A stretch of DNA of 64,000 nt from Phaeodactylibacter sp. (GCA_024102975.1 JAGFJD010000530.1:1-64000), one strand, 5' to 3'. Shown: positions 14,649 to 25,900, numbered from the stretch's first letter. Notes: generated by a model not told the origin, from the letters alone. A program made the numbers and translations.

Positions 14649-17465
14649 TTATCTGGTCAGATACATATAGCGCTGGCGGTCCAGCTCCCGGAAAAACGGG
14701 TCGGACAGGTCCCGGATGTAACGGATGGCCTCGCCGGTGGATTTCATCTCCGGGCCCAGGTTTTTGTCGACGTTGGGAAACTTGTCGAAAGAGAAGACCG
14801 GGACTTTTATGGCGAAGCCCCCCGGCCGCGGTTTGATGTCGAAGTCTTTGAGCTTATGCGTTCCCATCATCACTTTAGTGGCGATGTTGAGGTAGGGCAC
14901 CTGATAAGCCTTGGCGATAAAGGGCGTCGTGCGGGAGGCGCGGGGGTTGGCCTCGATGACGTATACCTTGTTGTCTTTGATGGCGAACTGTATGTTGATC
15001 AACCCTTGGATGTGAAGGGCTTTGGCCAGCTTTTCCGCGTATTCCACCATGGTGGCCACCGCCTCTACCGAGAGGCTGTAGGTCGGCAGGACGGCGGCGC
15101 TGTCTCCGGAGTGTACCCCCGCCGGCTCAATGTGTTCCATGATGCCCATGATGTGCACCTCGTCGCCGTCGCAGATGGCGTCGATCTCGGCTTCCTTTGC
15201 CCGTTCGAGGAAGTGGTCGATCAGGACCCGGTTGTCCGGCAGGTGTTTGAAGATGCTGAGCACGTGGCGCTCCAGTTCGTCGTCGTTGATGACGATACGC
15301 ATGCGTTGGCCGCCCAGGACGTAGGAGGGGCGCACCAGCACCGGGTAGCCGGTGCGGCGGGCGACGGCGAGGGCCTCGTCGGCATCACGGGCTACCCCGT
15401 AGTCGGGATATGGGATGCCCAGTTCTTTAAGCAGGTCGGAAAACGCGCCCCGGTCCTCGGCCAGGTCCATATTGGGAAAGTCGGTGCCAATGATCGGGAT
15501 GCCTTGCTCGTGGAGCTTCGCAGCCATTTTGAGGGCGGTCTGCCCGCCCAGCTGAACGATAACGCCCTCCGGTTTTTCCAGTTCCAGGATTTCCTCCAGG
15601 TGTTCCCAGAAGACCGGCTCGAAGTAGAGCTTGTCTGCCACGTCGAAATCGGTGGATACGGTTTCCGGGTTGCAGTTGATCATGATGGACTCGTAGCCGG
15701 CTTCCTTGATGGCGATCAGGCCGTGGACGCAGCAGTAGTCGAATTCGATGCCCTGTCCGATGCGGTTAGGGCCGGAGCCCAGCACGATGATCTTCTTCTT
15801 TTCGGTGGGGATGCTTTCGTTTTCCTGGTCGAAAGTGGAGTAGAAATAGGGCGTCTGCGCTTCAAACTCGGCGGCGCAGGTGTCCACCATCTTATAAGTC
15901 CTGCGGATTCCCAGTTTTTTGCGGTGGGCAGCCACCTCCTGCTCGTCGACGCGCATCAGCCAGGCGATCTGCGCATCGGAATAGCCCACTTCTTTGAGTT
16001 CGCGCAGGAAGTCTTCCTCGATGTCCTCCGGTACGTTATAGCGCATCAGCTTCTGTTCCAGTTTCACCAGTTTTTTGATCTGGCGGATGAACCAGGGGTC
16101 GATGCGGGTCAGTTTGTGGATGGTTTTCTCCGGCACGCCCAGCCGCAGGGCGTCCTTGACGCGGAAGATGCGGTCTTCGCTGGGGTTTTCCAGGCGTTCC
16201 AGGATGTCGGCCGTCCGGATCCACTCTTTCATGTCGGCGCCCAGGCCCATGCGGTTGTTTTCGAGGGACTGGCAGGCCTTTTGCAGGGCTTCGGGGAAGG
16301 TGCGGCCGATGGCCATCACCTCGCCGACGGACTTCATCTGCAGGCCCAGCTGGTGGTCGCTGCCCTGGAACTTCTCGAAGTCCCAACGGGGCATTTTGAC
16401 GATCACGTAATCCAGCGTGGGTTCGAAATAGGCTGAGGTATTCCGGGTAATCTGGTTTTTCAGTTCGTCGAGGGAATAACCGATAGCCAGCTTGGCGGCG
16501 ATCTTGGCGATGGGGTAGCCGGTGGCTTTGCTGGCCAGGGCGGAGGAGCGGGAAACGCGGGGGTTGATTTCAATGACGATCAGCTTCTCGGTCTCCGGGT
16601 CCAGCGCGAACTGTATGTTGCAGCCGCCGGCAAAGTTGCCCAGCGAGCGCATGGCCTGCATGGCTTCGTCGCGCATCTGCTGATAGGCCGTATCGGAGAG
16701 GGTCATCGCCGGGGCCACCGTGATGCTGTCGCCGGTATGGATGCCCATGGGGTCGAGGTTCTCCACGGTGCAGATGATCACGACGTTGTCTTTGGCGTCG
16801 CGCAGCAGTTCCAGTTCGAACTCTTTCCAGCCCAGCACGGCTTTTTCGACCAGCACCTCGTGCGTAGGCGACATGCTCAGCCCCCGGCGGAGGGCGGCGT
16901 CGAACTGGTCTTCGCGGTGCACGAAGCCGCCGCCGGTGCCGCCCAGAGTATAAGAAGGACGGATGACGAGCGGGAAGCCGATCTCCTGGGCAGCCTCCTT
17001 GCCTTCCAGGAAGGAGTTGGCAATGCGGGAGGGGGCTACGCTCAGCCCGATGTCGATCATGTGCTGGCGGAAGGCTTCCCGGTTCTCCGTCAGCTCGATG
17101 GCGTCCAGGTCGACGCCGACCAGGCGCGTATGGTATTTTTCCCAGACGCCCTGTTTGCCGGCTTCGATGGCCAGGTTGAGGGCCGTCTGGCCGCCCATGG
17201 TGGGCAGTACGGCGTCGATCTCCTGTTCTTCGAGAATCTGGACGATGCTCTCCACGGTGAGCGGCAGGAGGTAGACCTTATCCGCCGTGACCGGGTCGGT
17301 CATAATGGTAGCCGGGTTGTCGTTGATGAGGACGACCCTGATGCCTTCTTCCCGCAGCGACCGGGCAGCCTGAGAGCCGGAGTAGTCGAATTCGCAAGCT
17401 TGTCCTATGATGATGGGCCCGCTGCCAATGATGAGGATAGATTGGATAGACTGATCTTTCGGCAT
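14649..17465 (-). CDS. carB: Carbamoyl-phosphate synthase large subunit (short form)
   Basis: The 938-residue protein joins two ATP-grasp halves. The first begins SILIIGSGPIIIGQACEFDYSGSQA with RPSYTLGGTGGG and VIEINPRVSRSSALASKATGYPIAK; the second begins KKIIVLGSGPNRIGQGIEFDYCCVH with RPSYVLGGQ and VIEANPRASRTTPFIAKAY. An oligomerisation region lies between. The enzyme makes carbamoyl phosphate for pyrimidines and arginine. The protein stops at MKSTGEAIRYIRDLSDPFFRELDRQRYMYLTR, so the ~120-residue C-terminal allosteric (MGS-like) domain of the E. coli enzyme is missing; this short form is usual in Bacteroidota. carA is not in the window. Confidence 0.96.
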   Translation of the reverse strand: MPKDQSIQSILIIGSGPIIIGQACEFDYSGSQAARSLREEGIRVVLINDNPATIMTDPVTADKVYLLPLTVESIVQILEEQEIDAVLPTMGGQTALNLAIEAGKQGVWEKYHTRLVGVDLDAIELTENREAFRQHMIDIGLSVAPSRIANSFLEGKEAAQEIGFPLVIRPSYTLGGTGGGFVHREDQFDAALRRGLSMSPTHEVLVEKAVLGWKEFELELLRDAKDNVVIICTVENLDPMGIHTGDSITVAPAMTLSDTAYQQMRDEAMQAMRSLGNFAGGCNIQFALDPETEKLIVIEINPRVSRSSALASKATGYPIAKIAAKLAIGYSLDELKNQITRNTSAYFEPTLDYVIVKMPRWDFEKFQGSDHQLGLQMKSVGEVMAIGRTFPEALQKACQSLENNRMGLGADMKEWIRTADILERLENPSEDRIFRVKDALRLGVPEKTIHKLTRIDPWFIRQIKKLVKLEQKLMRYNVPEDIEEDFLRELKEVGYSDAQIAWLMRVDEQEVAAHRKKLGIRRTYKMVDTCAAEFEAQTPYFYSTFDQENESIPTEKKKIIVLGSGPNRIGQGIEFDYCCVHGLIAIKEAGYESIMINCNPETVSTDFDVADKLYFEPVFWEHLEEILELEKPEGVIVQLGGQTALKMAAKLHEQGIPIIGTDFPNMDLAEDRGAFSDLLKELGIPYPDYGVARDADEALAVARRTGYPVLVRPSYVLGGQRMRIVINDDELERHVLSIFKHLPDNRVLIDHFLERAKEAEIDAICDGDEVHIMGIMEHIEPAGVHSGDSAAVLPTYSLSVEAVATMVEYAEKLAKALHIQGLINIQFAIKDNKVYVIEANPRASRTTPFIAKAYQVPYLNIATKVMMGTHKLKDFDIKPRPGGFAIKVPVFSFDKFPNVDKNLGPEMKSTGEAIRYIRDLSDPFFRELDRQRYMYLTR

Positions 17466-17562
17466 TCGATTGTAGCATTTTCAGGCCGCAGCTTTGCCAG
17501 AGGAAAGGGCAGTATGTTTGCATTACAGGGCCAAACCGGCAGGCCTTTTTTTGAATTGCGGG

Positions 17563-17570
17563 CAAAGATA
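17563..17570 (-). promoter_or_regulatory. -7 box upstream of carB
   Basis: On the minus strand TATCTTTG matches TAnnTTTG about 100 bp before the carB ATG. No good -33 TTG at the usual spacing. Confidence 0.45.
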
Positions 17571-17650
17571 CAACAGTGGGTTAAGCTTTACTAATATTGC
17601 CCGTTGTTTGTTGCCCGTTTAAGCCCATCAGTCCTTTCCATGTATTTCCA

Positions 17651-17820
17651 TGCATCTCTGCGTACATCTGTACATCTCTGTACACCTCTGTGCATCTCTG
17701 TGTATCTCTGTACACCTCTGTGTATCTCTGTGCGTCTCTGTGTATCTCTGTGTATCTCTGTGTATCTCTGTGCATCTCTGCGCACCTCTGTGCATCTCTG
17801 TATACCTCCGTACATCTCCC
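17651..17820. repeat. 10-bp tandem repeat, about 17 units
   Basis: Units of tgtatctctg, tgcatctctg or tacacctctg repeat with an exact 10-bp period from 17651 to 17820. The array lies between the carB promoter region and the 3-prime end of the lipoprotein gene. The period is not a multiple of three, and open frames crossing it on either strand are repeat translations, not genes. Confidence 0.92.
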
Positions 17821-17833
17821 TCCATTTCCTCAA

Positions 17834-18532
17834 TCACTCCACCACTTCCACCTTTATAGTATTGGTATAATATTCTATATCCGCCATTGTAGAGATCGTG
17901 TCGCCCTTCACCACTTCCCGTTTCTTCTTGACCAGGTAAAGTTCATAATTTCCGGGAGCGAACGTTTCGACTTTGGCGGCCGGGATGCGGTATTCTTCCC
18001 CGGCGCTGGGCCCGGTAAGCAGGATGGTCGAGGCTTTATTGTCCTGGTCGCTGAAGAACAATACCATGCTCTCTCCTTTTGCCAGCCGGCCCCCTCTCGC
18101 GTACAGGGCCATCCCCATGCTCTTGCTGATCTGCTCATCCCGGACGGAGAAGCTGTCGATGGGTGCCATGGCCACCGGAATATCCCTGCGGATGCCGAGA
18201 TCGTCTTTGAAGCTGAACCAGAAGGTGTCGGCATAATTGTCGCGTTGTTCGAAGGTGAACCGCACCGTGCCCCCCGGCAGGTTGCGGGCGTTCATTCCAA
18301 TGCCCTGAAATGTCGCGCCTCCGGCAAAAGCTTTCGGAATGGCGGTTTGTATGCTGTCGCCTTCAAAAAAAGTGGCGTGGGCCTTCAGTTCCCGTTCCGT
18401 TTGCAGATAACGGACGAAGAATTCGGCGAAGAGGTGGCGGGGCGCTTCCTCCGGCTGAGCGCCGCCGCAACCGGCAAACAAAAGGGCCGCCAAAGCCACA
18501 ATGGCGGGAGAAAAAACGTATACTTGCTTCAT
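17834..18532 (-). CDS. Lipoprotein of unknown function
   Basis: The ATG at 18532 gives 232 residues beginning MKQVYVFSPAIVALAALLFAGC, a clear lipoprotein signal with lipobox LFAGC. The open frame extends upstream but without family or signal features. The mature part has beta-rich segments such as FQGIGMNARNLPGGTVRFTFEQRDNYADTFWFSF, SMVLFFSDQDN and PGNYELYLVKKK; I do not recognise a domain. It is probably anchored in the outer or inner membrane. The next minus-strand gene downstream is carB, separated by 368 bp holding the 10-bp repeat array. Confidence 0.8.
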   Translation of the reverse strand: MKQVYVFSPAIVALAALLFAGCGGAQPEEAPRHLFAEFFVRYLQTERELKAHATFFEGDSIQTAIPKAFAGGATFQGIGMNARNLPGGTVRFTFEQRDNYADTFWFSFKDDLGIRRDIPVAMAPIDSFSVRDEQISKSMGMALYARGGRLAKGESMVLFFSDQDNKASTILLTGPSAGEEYRIPAAKVETFAPGNYELYLVKKKREVVKGDTISTMADIEYYTNTIKVEVVE

Positions 18533-19190
18533 GGAAAAGTTTTTGCCGGCAAATATAAAGATTGTCGGGGAGTGTGCAGGGGGTGCATTAGTGCATTTGG
18601 TGTATTGGCACATTCGGGGAGGGTTGTGACGGAGGGCTACAGGCTGGCCGGGCAACACTTGCACGCCCGCCTGTTCCGCCGGGTAAAAATGCACAAACGC
18701 ATAATATACACAAAGGTTGACGCTCTGGCGTCACATGTATTCGTTGGACCCGGAAGGAGCCGGGCCACCCAGCCACAGGGCCCCCTTACAAATGCACCAA
18801 CGCACAAATGCACCAACGCACAAATTTGCGCATGTCTTCCACAGGACGAAAAGAGGATGCCTGGATTTTTCAAAGGAAGCGTTATATTTGCGCGGCACGT
18901 TATTAGAAGCAAAGCAACCCGGTCTCCATAACTTCCCGGAATACCAAATCAGAAACCTGACTTTTAAAAAAAAATGATGCAGCCAGGCAAATCATAATGC
19001 CTATTTTTGAGCTTGAAAAACTATGTTTCTGTCAGGTGCATCTTATAGCAGTTTCATACTTGTGCATACTGAACAGGGATTATTGCCCTGTCGCAGAAGC
19101 GAAACCGGTTTTTGAAAAGGAAAATTTTTTTATCATTGTGCACTGGCCTCAGAGCCCTTGGTTTTAGTCGAAAATTAAAACAGGAAATTT
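18533..19190. other. 658-bp divergent intergenic region
   Basis: No gene is visible. A low-complexity word (ggtgcattagtgcatttggtg, ~18579) has an inverted partner made of two 16-bp units (acaaatgcaccaacgc) at ~18788-18820. Two TAnnTTTG boxes follow, at 18883 and 19002. The last ~180 bp before the TonB gene is AT-rich leader. Confidence 0.6.
18883..18890 (+). promoter_or_regulatory. -7 box for the TonB/PorV operon
   Basis: TATATTTG matches TAnnTTTG. A second match, TATTTTTG, lies at 19002-19009. If the first is used the operon has a ~290-nt leader; a TTG at -33 is not clear for either. Confidence 0.4.
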
Positions 19191-22100
19191 ATGGCACGTT
19201 ATTTACTATTGTTTTTCTCACTCCTGATTGCCGGAGCGGGCGCTCATGCGCAAACGACGCTTCAGGGGAAGGTCACTGACCAGGAAACGGGGGAACCTAT
19301 CCTCTTTGGTTCTGTGGCTCTCTATAAAAACGGAGTGCTGACCACCGGAACGGAAACCGACTTCGACGGTAATTACAACTTTACCGAACTCGACCCCGGT
19401 ACTTACGAGGTGGAAGTCAGCTACGTCGGTTACGCCAAACAGCAGGTGACCGGCGTGAAAGTCCTCGCCGGCAAGGCCAACAAACTGGACATTGAACTCA
19501 CGCCCGCCGGCGTCGTCCTCGATGAGGTCGTCGTCACGGAGTACCGCGTCCCGCTGGTCGAGCAGGACAACACTACCCAGGGGGCGGTAATCACCAGCGA
19601 CCAGATCAAAAACCTGCCTACCCGTAACATCAACGCCCTGGCAGCCACCACCGCCGGCCTGGCCTCCGCTGACGAAGGGGACGATATCTCCATCCGGGGT
19701 TCGCGGGATAACGCCACTGACTATTACATCGACGGCATTCGCGTACAGGGCAACCTGATCCCGGAATCCGAGATCGACCAGCTACAGGTGATCACCGGCG
19801 GTATCGAAGCGCAGTACGGGGATGTCACCGGCGGTATCATCTCTATCACCACGAAGGGCCCTTCCAGCCAGTTTTCCGGCGGCATTGAAGCGGAAACGTC
19901 CCGCTTTACCGACCCCTTCAACCAAAGCCTGGTCGGCTTCAACCTCAGCGGGCCGATCTTCCAGCGCACGGAAGCAGACGGCAGCAAGACCTCCATCCTG
20001 GGCTTCCGCCTGGCCGGCCGCCTTACGGACCAGCTCGACGACGACCCCACCGCAGTCAACGTCTATCGCATTAAAGATGCATCCCTGGCTCAGTTGGAAG
20101 CCAACCCGATCATCGAGCTGGGCGGCAACCAGTTCGTCGCCGCCGACTTCCTGACTGAGGACGACGTCGAAGCCCTGGATTACCAGCCGTTCGAGGATTA
20201 TCAGCGCTATGACCTCACCGCCAAGCTCGATGCCCGCCTCAGCGAAGCCATCGACGTGACCTTCACCGGCGCTTTCAACCGGGAAGAAAACCGCTTTACG
20301 CCCAATGAGGACAGCCGGACGCTGGCCAACTGGCGCGTGCTCAACAGCCACAACAACCCTATTGAGTTCGACCGGACTTACCGGGGCAACTTCCGCTTCC
20401 GCCACCGCCTGGGCGGCGGCGCTACCGAGGAGGACCGCGCCAGCAAAGGCGCCCTGATCCAGAACGCCAGCTACACCCTCCAGTTCGGCTACGAAAAAGA
20501 ACTCTACGACCACTATGATTTCAACCACGAAGAAAACTGGTTCAACTATGGCTACATCGGCGACTTCGACCAGGTGTGGGAGCCGACTTTCAGCCCCCTC
20601 ATGGTCGACTCGACGGGGATGCTGTTCCGCGTCCATACCGATTACCGCCAGGTGCTGACCAGCTACCAACCCGACCCCAACATCAACCCGGTGCTGGCCA
20701 ATTACAACAACCCGCTGGTTGTCGGCGGCGATTCGGAATTGCCTCCCACCATCGACGGTTTCAACACCATCAACGGCAGGACCATCGACGTATTCAACAA
20801 CTCCTGGAACTTCCACACCAACGTCGGCACCGTCTACAACCGCAACCGCAAAGAAGACAACGACACCTACACCTTCCAGGCCCGCGCCTCGTTCGACCTG
20901 GTGCCCGGAAGCTCCAACCAGGGGCGCCACAACATCCAACTGGGCGTCTGGTACGAACAGCGCACCAACCGCCGGTACGATATCCTGCCTCGTGGGTTGT
21001 GGCAACTGGCCCGCCAGTTGGCCAACAGCCACATCCAGGGTATCCCCTTCGATGAAAACGGCAACGCGACGACCCCGATCATCGGCTATGACACCATCGT
21101 CGTTGCCGGGTCCCAGATCATTACGCCGCTCCACCAGGTGTCCATCGCCCCGGGCGACGAAGCGCTTTTCTACGACCGCATCCGCGATGTGACGGGCGAC
21201 GAGCTGACCACCTTCGTCAACGTCGACGGCCTGCGCCCGGAAGACCTCAGCCTGGATATGTTCTCCGCCAAAGAACTCAACGACTTCCAGTTGCTGGGCT
21301 ACTACGGCTACACCTACCTGGGCGAAAACTTCGACGGCAACTTCGAAGATTTCTTCACCGCAACCACTACCGGCGACCCGAATACCGGCGTGCGTACCTT
21401 CCCGGTAGCGCCCAACCGGCCCATCTACGGCGCCGCGTACATCCAGGATAAGTTCACCTTCAAGGACATCATCTTCCGCCTCGGCCTGCGCGTGGACCGC
21501 TATGACGCCAACACCAAGGTGCTGAAGGATAACTACTCCCTCTACGAAATCCAGGGCGCCGCCGATTACCACGCCGAATTCGGCGGGGAGCGCCCCGGCA
21601 ACATCGGCGACAACTTCAAAGTATACGCCACCGACGAGTCCGGCGAACAGGTGCTGGCCTACCGCGACGGCGACCAGTGGTACCAGTCCAACGGCAACCC
21701 GGTCAACAACTCGGCCCTGATCTTCCAGGGCGGCGTGGTCAACCCGGTGTACAACAACCCGTTCGTGCGCGATGACCTGGACTACATCAAGAAGCGCGGC
21801 TTTGATGTCAATGCTTCCTTCGAAGACTACGAAGTGCAGGTGAACTTCATGCCCCGCCTGGCCTTCTCCTTCCCGATCTCTGACGAGGCCAACTTCTTCG
21901 CCCACTACGACATCCTGGTGCAGCGGCCGCCGACGAACACGATCGCCACGCCGGACGATTACTTCTACTTCGCCGAGCGCGCCAACATCATCAAGAACAA
22001 CCCGAACCTGAAGCCGGAGCGCACCATCGACTACGAGGTGGGCTTCCAGCAGAAAATCTCCAACACGTCGGCTCTGAAAATTGCCGCCTACTACAAGGAG

Positions 22101-22874
22101 ATGCGGGATATGATTCAAATCCGGACCTTCTTCCCGGTTCCCATCGTCGGCCAGTATACGACGTATGACAACCAGGACTTCGGTACGGTCAAAGGGTTCT
22201 CCTTCCAGTATGATCTTCGGCGGACGGGCAACATCTCGTTCAACGCCAACTATACGCTCCAGTTCGCCGACGGCACCGGTTCTGACGCCGATTCCGGCCG
22301 TAACCTCAGCAGCCGGGGCAACCTGCGTACGCTCTTCCCCCTCAACTTCGACGAGCGCCACCGCATTGTCGCCACCCTGGACTACCGGTACGCCAGCGGC
22401 AATAAGTACACTGGCCCGCGCCTTTTTGGTGCCGACATCTTCGCCAATGCCGGCCTCAACCTGCAGGGGATTGCCGTTTCCGGCCGCCCCTACACCGCCC
22501 GGTTCCAGGCACAGCAACTGACCGGCGCCGGCACCATCGGCGCACTCAACGGTGCCCGCAAGCCCTGGAACTTCACGCTCAACCTGCGCGTCGACAAGAA
22601 CTTCGACCTGGGCAGCAAGCTGGGGCTGAACATTTACTGCCGCATCTCCAACGTGCTGGACCGCCGCAACGTGATCAACGTATATGAGGCTACCGGCTCT
22701 CCGGAAGACGACGGCTTCCTGCGTACGCCGGAAGGGCAGAGCGCGGTCGACAACATCCTGAGTTCCCAGCGCAGCCTGGAATCCTTCCTGGCTTCCTACC
22801 AGTGGCGGGTACTTAACCCGAACTTCTTCAGCCTGCCGCGCAGGGTGTATCTGGGTGCTATTTTTGACTTTTAA
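19191..22874 (+). CDS. TonB-dependent receptor with CarboxypepD_reg domain
   Basis: The 1227-residue protein has a signal peptide (ending GAHAQ), a CarboxypepD_reg-like domain (~23-105: LQGKVTDQETGEPILFGSVALYKNG...VGYAKQQV), then a plug (~110-225) with DEVVVTE, ISIRGSRDNATDYYIDGIRV and GGIEAQYGDVTGGIISITTKG, and a long beta barrel ending in an aromatic residue (YLGAIFDF). It would import or help export a ligand with TonB energy. It is not followed by a SusD gene; instead a large exported protein and a PorV-like barrel follow, suggesting a surface-protein system rather than glycan uptake. First gene of a three-gene operon. Confidence 0.92.
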   Translation: MARYLLLFFSLLIAGAGAHAQTTLQGKVTDQETGEPILFGSVALYKNGVLTTGTETDFDGNYNFTELDPGTYEVEVSYVGYAKQQVTGVKVLAGKANKLDIELTPAGVVLDEVVVTEYRVPLVEQDNTTQGAVITSDQIKNLPTRNINALAATTAGLASADEGDDISIRGSRDNATDYYIDGIRVQGNLIPESEIDQLQVITGGIEAQYGDVTGGIISITTKGPSSQFSGGIEAETSRFTDPFNQSLVGFNLSGPIFQRTEADGSKTSILGFRLAGRLTDQLDDDPTAVNVYRIKDASLAQLEANPIIELGGNQFVAADFLTEDDVEALDYQPFEDYQRYDLTAKLDARLSEAIDVTFTGAFNREENRFTPNEDSRTLANWRVLNSHNNPIEFDRTYRGNFRFRHRLGGGATEEDRASKGALIQNASYTLQFGYEKELYDHYDFNHEENWFNYGYIGDFDQVWEPTFSPLMVDSTGMLFRVHTDYRQVLTSYQPDPNINPVLANYNNPLVVGGDSELPPTIDGFNTINGRTIDVFNNSWNFHTNVGTVYNRNRKEDNDTYTFQARASFDLVPGSSNQGRHNIQLGVWYEQRTNRRYDILPRGLWQLARQLANSHIQGIPFDENGNATTPIIGYDTIVVAGSQIITPLHQVSIAPGDEALFYDRIRDVTGDELTTFVNVDGLRPEDLSLDMFSAKELNDFQLLGYYGYTYLGENFDGNFEDFFTATTTGDPNTGVRTFPVAPNRPIYGAAYIQDKFTFKDIIFRLGLRVDRYDANTKVLKDNYSLYEIQGAADYHAEFGGERPGNIGDNFKVYATDESGEQVLAYRDGDQWYQSNGNPVNNSALIFQGGVVNPVYNNPFVRDDLDYIKKRGFDVNASFEDYEVQVNFMPRLAFSFPISDEANFFAHYDILVQRPPTNTIATPDDYFYFAERANIIKNNPNLKPERTIDYEVGFQQKISNTSALKIAAYYKEMRDMIQIRTFFPVPIVGQYTTYDNQDFGTVKGFSFQYDLRRTGNISFNANYTLQFADGTGSDADSGRNLSSRGNLRTLFPLNFDERHRIVATLDYRYASGNKYTGPRLFGADIFANAGLNLQGIAVSGRPYTARFQAQQLTGAGTIGALNGARKPWNFTLNLRVDKNFDLGSKLGLNIYCRISNVLDRRNVINVYEATGSPEDDGFLRTPEGQSAVDNILSSQRSLESFLASYQWRVLNPNFFSLPRRVYLGAIFDF

Positions 22875-22967
22875 TGCATCGGGGCCTGGCTGGGAGAAGC
22901 AAACCCGAACCGGATTTGCTTCTTCCATGCCCCCCGGCAAAATCATTCATTATAAAACTATTGTGCT

Positions 22968-25900
22968 ATGCGTAGAGTATTATTAAGCCTGTTGGGTGTG
23001 GTTCTTGCGGCGGCTACGGCCTTCGCCCACATCAACCCCAACAAGTCGCAGGCCGAATCACCTAATAACAATAATAAAGTTCAGTTCAGAGCAAGTTGCG
23101 ACGCCGCCAAAGCCCAGCGGGACCAGGCCGTCAACAACGTCCGTGCTCGCCTGACTACCGGCGGCGACGTGTGGTGGGATGGGAACGACGGCCGCTACGT
23201 CGTCCCCAAAGTGCCTCCCGGGGTGCCGGAAGCCTCTTCCCTGTTTGCCGGCGCCGTCTGGCTGGGGGGCGTGGATGAAGCCGGCAACCTCAAAGTTGCG
23301 GCCCAGACCTACGGCCGCTCCGGCGGCCAGACGGACTTCTGGCCCGGCCCGCTTTTCCCGACAAAGGAAAATGAGGATGATCCGGATCCCGGTACCACCG
23401 ACCAGGAGACCTGCTCCAAGTGGGATGCTTTCTTCGTGGTGACCGGTGCCGAGATCGACGAGCACATCCGCCAGTTCGAAGAGTCGCTCAGCAGCGGCGG
23501 AACCTACGAACCGACTTCTATTCCCAAGGGCGTGCGCGGATGGCCGGGCAGAGGCAACCCTTTCTTCCTGGATGTCAACGGGTTTGAACTGCCCAATACC
23601 AGCCAGGGCCTGGCCGGTTTCTGGGATGAGGACGGCGACGGTTTGTACAACCCGCAAAATGGCGATTATCCGGTGATTGAAATCCGGGGTTGTGACGACC
23701 CGCAGTATCCCGATGAGATGCTCTTCTGGATTTATAACGACAACGGCAACGTCCACACGGAAACCAACGCCGACCCCATACAAATGGAAGTGCAGGTGCA
23801 GGCCTTCGGCTATGCCACCAACGACGAACTCAACGACATGACCTTCCAGCGCTTCAAGCTGATCAACCGGGCCGTCGAGCCGATCGACAGCACTTTCTTC
23901 GCCATGTGGGTCGATCCCGACCTGGGCTGCTATACCGATGACTACATCGGTTGCGATACCCTGCGCAGCCTCGGTTATGTATACAACGAAGACGTGCTGG
24001 ACGGCCAGGTCGGCTGTTCCTGCCCGCAGGGGGTTGTTACCTATTGCGACGAAGTGCCGATTCTTGGCGTCGACTACTTCCGCGGCCCGGAAGGGCCCAA
24101 GGTTTTTGGCCCAAATGGCGAACTGCTCAACCCCGGCCGCGGCCAGGAGCCGGATACCATCATCGAGCTGGGCATGTCCTCCTTTACCTATTACAACAAC
24201 CCCAGCGTCGGCCCCTGGCCCGCCGGCATGACCGACCCCAATACCGCCCTGGAATACTATCGCTACCTGACCGGCTCCTGGCGGGACGGCAGCCCCTTCA
24301 CCTACGGCGGCGACGCCTATCAGGATGGCGAACCCATTGAGTTCGCCTTTACGGAAGCTCCCGACGATGCCGACGGCTGGTCGATGTGTACGGCCAACCT
24401 CGACGAGGGCGACCGCCGCACCATTCAGGCTTCCGGGCCGTTCCGGCTGGATCCCGGCGCGGTCAACGAGCTGATCATCGGCGTGGTATGGGTGCCCGAC
24501 CAGGCCTACCCCTGCCCCAGCATCCGGAGGTTGCAGGAGGCAGATGACATCGCCCAGGCCCTGTTCGACAACTGCTTCGATATCACCGACGGGCCGGATG
24601 CTCCGGACCTGGATATCATCGAGCTGGACCGCGAGCTGATCATCGTCCTGACCAACGATACGGTGAAGTCCGTTTCCAACAATGCTTTCGAAGAGTACCA
24701 GGAAGTGGGCCTGGAAATCCCGTCCCTGGCGCAAGACAGCTTCTACCGCTTTGAAGGCTATAAGATTTACCAGCTCAACGGCCCGAACATTGGCCTGAGC
24801 CCGGAGAACGTCGCCAACCCCACGCGGGCCCGCCTGATTTATCAGGTCGACATCAGCAATGGCGTAAGCCGGATTTTTAACTGGAATACGGTGGATGCGC
24901 CGATAGAGGAAGAATACTATGTGCCTACTTTAATGGTTGATGGCGCAGATAACGGCATCCGGCACACTTTCCGGGTGCGGGAAGATGCCTTTGCCGACGA
25001 GGACCGCCGCCTGGTCAACCACAAGAAGTATTACTTCGCGGCGGTGGCCTACGCCTACAACGAATACGAACCGTTCGACCCGAAGGACATCATCGGCCAG
25101 CGCCGGCCTTATCTGGAAGGCCGCGGCAATATCGGCCCCAATGGCGATGGCCTGCCCTACACGGCTATCCCCCGGCCGATCGTCGACCGCCAGCTCAACT
25201 CCGATTACGGCGAAGGGGCAGTAGTGACCCGCATTGACGGGGTGGGCAATGGCGGCAATTTCATCGACCTGAGCGACGACACCCGCGCTGCCCTCGAAAA
25301 TGCATTCAGCAACGGGCAGAAAACGCTGGGCGAACTGACCTACGCCGAAGGCCGCGGGCCGATCAACATCCAGGTGTTTAACCCGCTGGATGTCCGCAAC
25401 GGCAGCTTCGAGCTGAAGTTTGTCGACAGCGACCTGACCGACAACGTCGTCGACCCGGACGCTACCTGGGTCATGACGCTCTTCCCTGATGACGGCAGCT
25501 ACCGGGTGGTCTCCGAGAAGTCGATCGCCCAGCTGAACGAACAGATCATTCGCGACTATGGCTTTACCGTTTCCATCGGGCAGGTGTCTGAACCCGGTGC
25601 CAAGGATACCCGGGCAAATGGATACATTCCCAGCGAAATTTCCTATAAGGATGAAACGGCGGAACCCTGGTACAACTTCGCTCCTGAAGGTGTGGACCTG
25701 CTCCCGGGAGTAGGCTTTGACGACCGGGTATTTGACTACACGTCGCTGAATGCCGGCGAGATCGACGCCGCGCTTGATCCGGACGGTGGGCTGGCGCAGT
25801 ATGGCAATTCGCCACTCATTCCGTACTATCTGCTGGACTGGCGCAGCCGCGGCCTGGTGCCGGTGCCGGGCGTCGGCCTGATCGAAGCCCAGTTCATCAC

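Noticed and set aside
14367..16436. 689-codon open frame antisense to carB and the acidic protein gene
   Set aside because: It spans two real genes on the other strand and has no recognisable domain.
14649..17465. Truncated or broken carB
   Set aside because: The missing C-terminal regulatory domain is the usual state in Bacteroidota and both ATP-grasp halves are intact.
17651..17820. CRISPR array
   Set aside because: The 10-bp units have no unique spacers and no cas genes are present.
17597..18931. 444-codon plus-strand frame through the 10-bp repeats
   Set aside because: Its start is a translation of the tandem array and the rest is antisense to the lipoprotein gene.
19782..22946. 1054-codon open frame antisense to the TonB receptor
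   Set aside because: It mirrors the receptor codons; composition is Val/Gly/Ala/Glu-rich with no motifs and the receptor is unambiguous. High GC opens antisense frames.
23058..24734. 558-codon open frame antisense to the large exported protein
   Set aside because: Shadow of the coding strand; no signal, motif or promoter.
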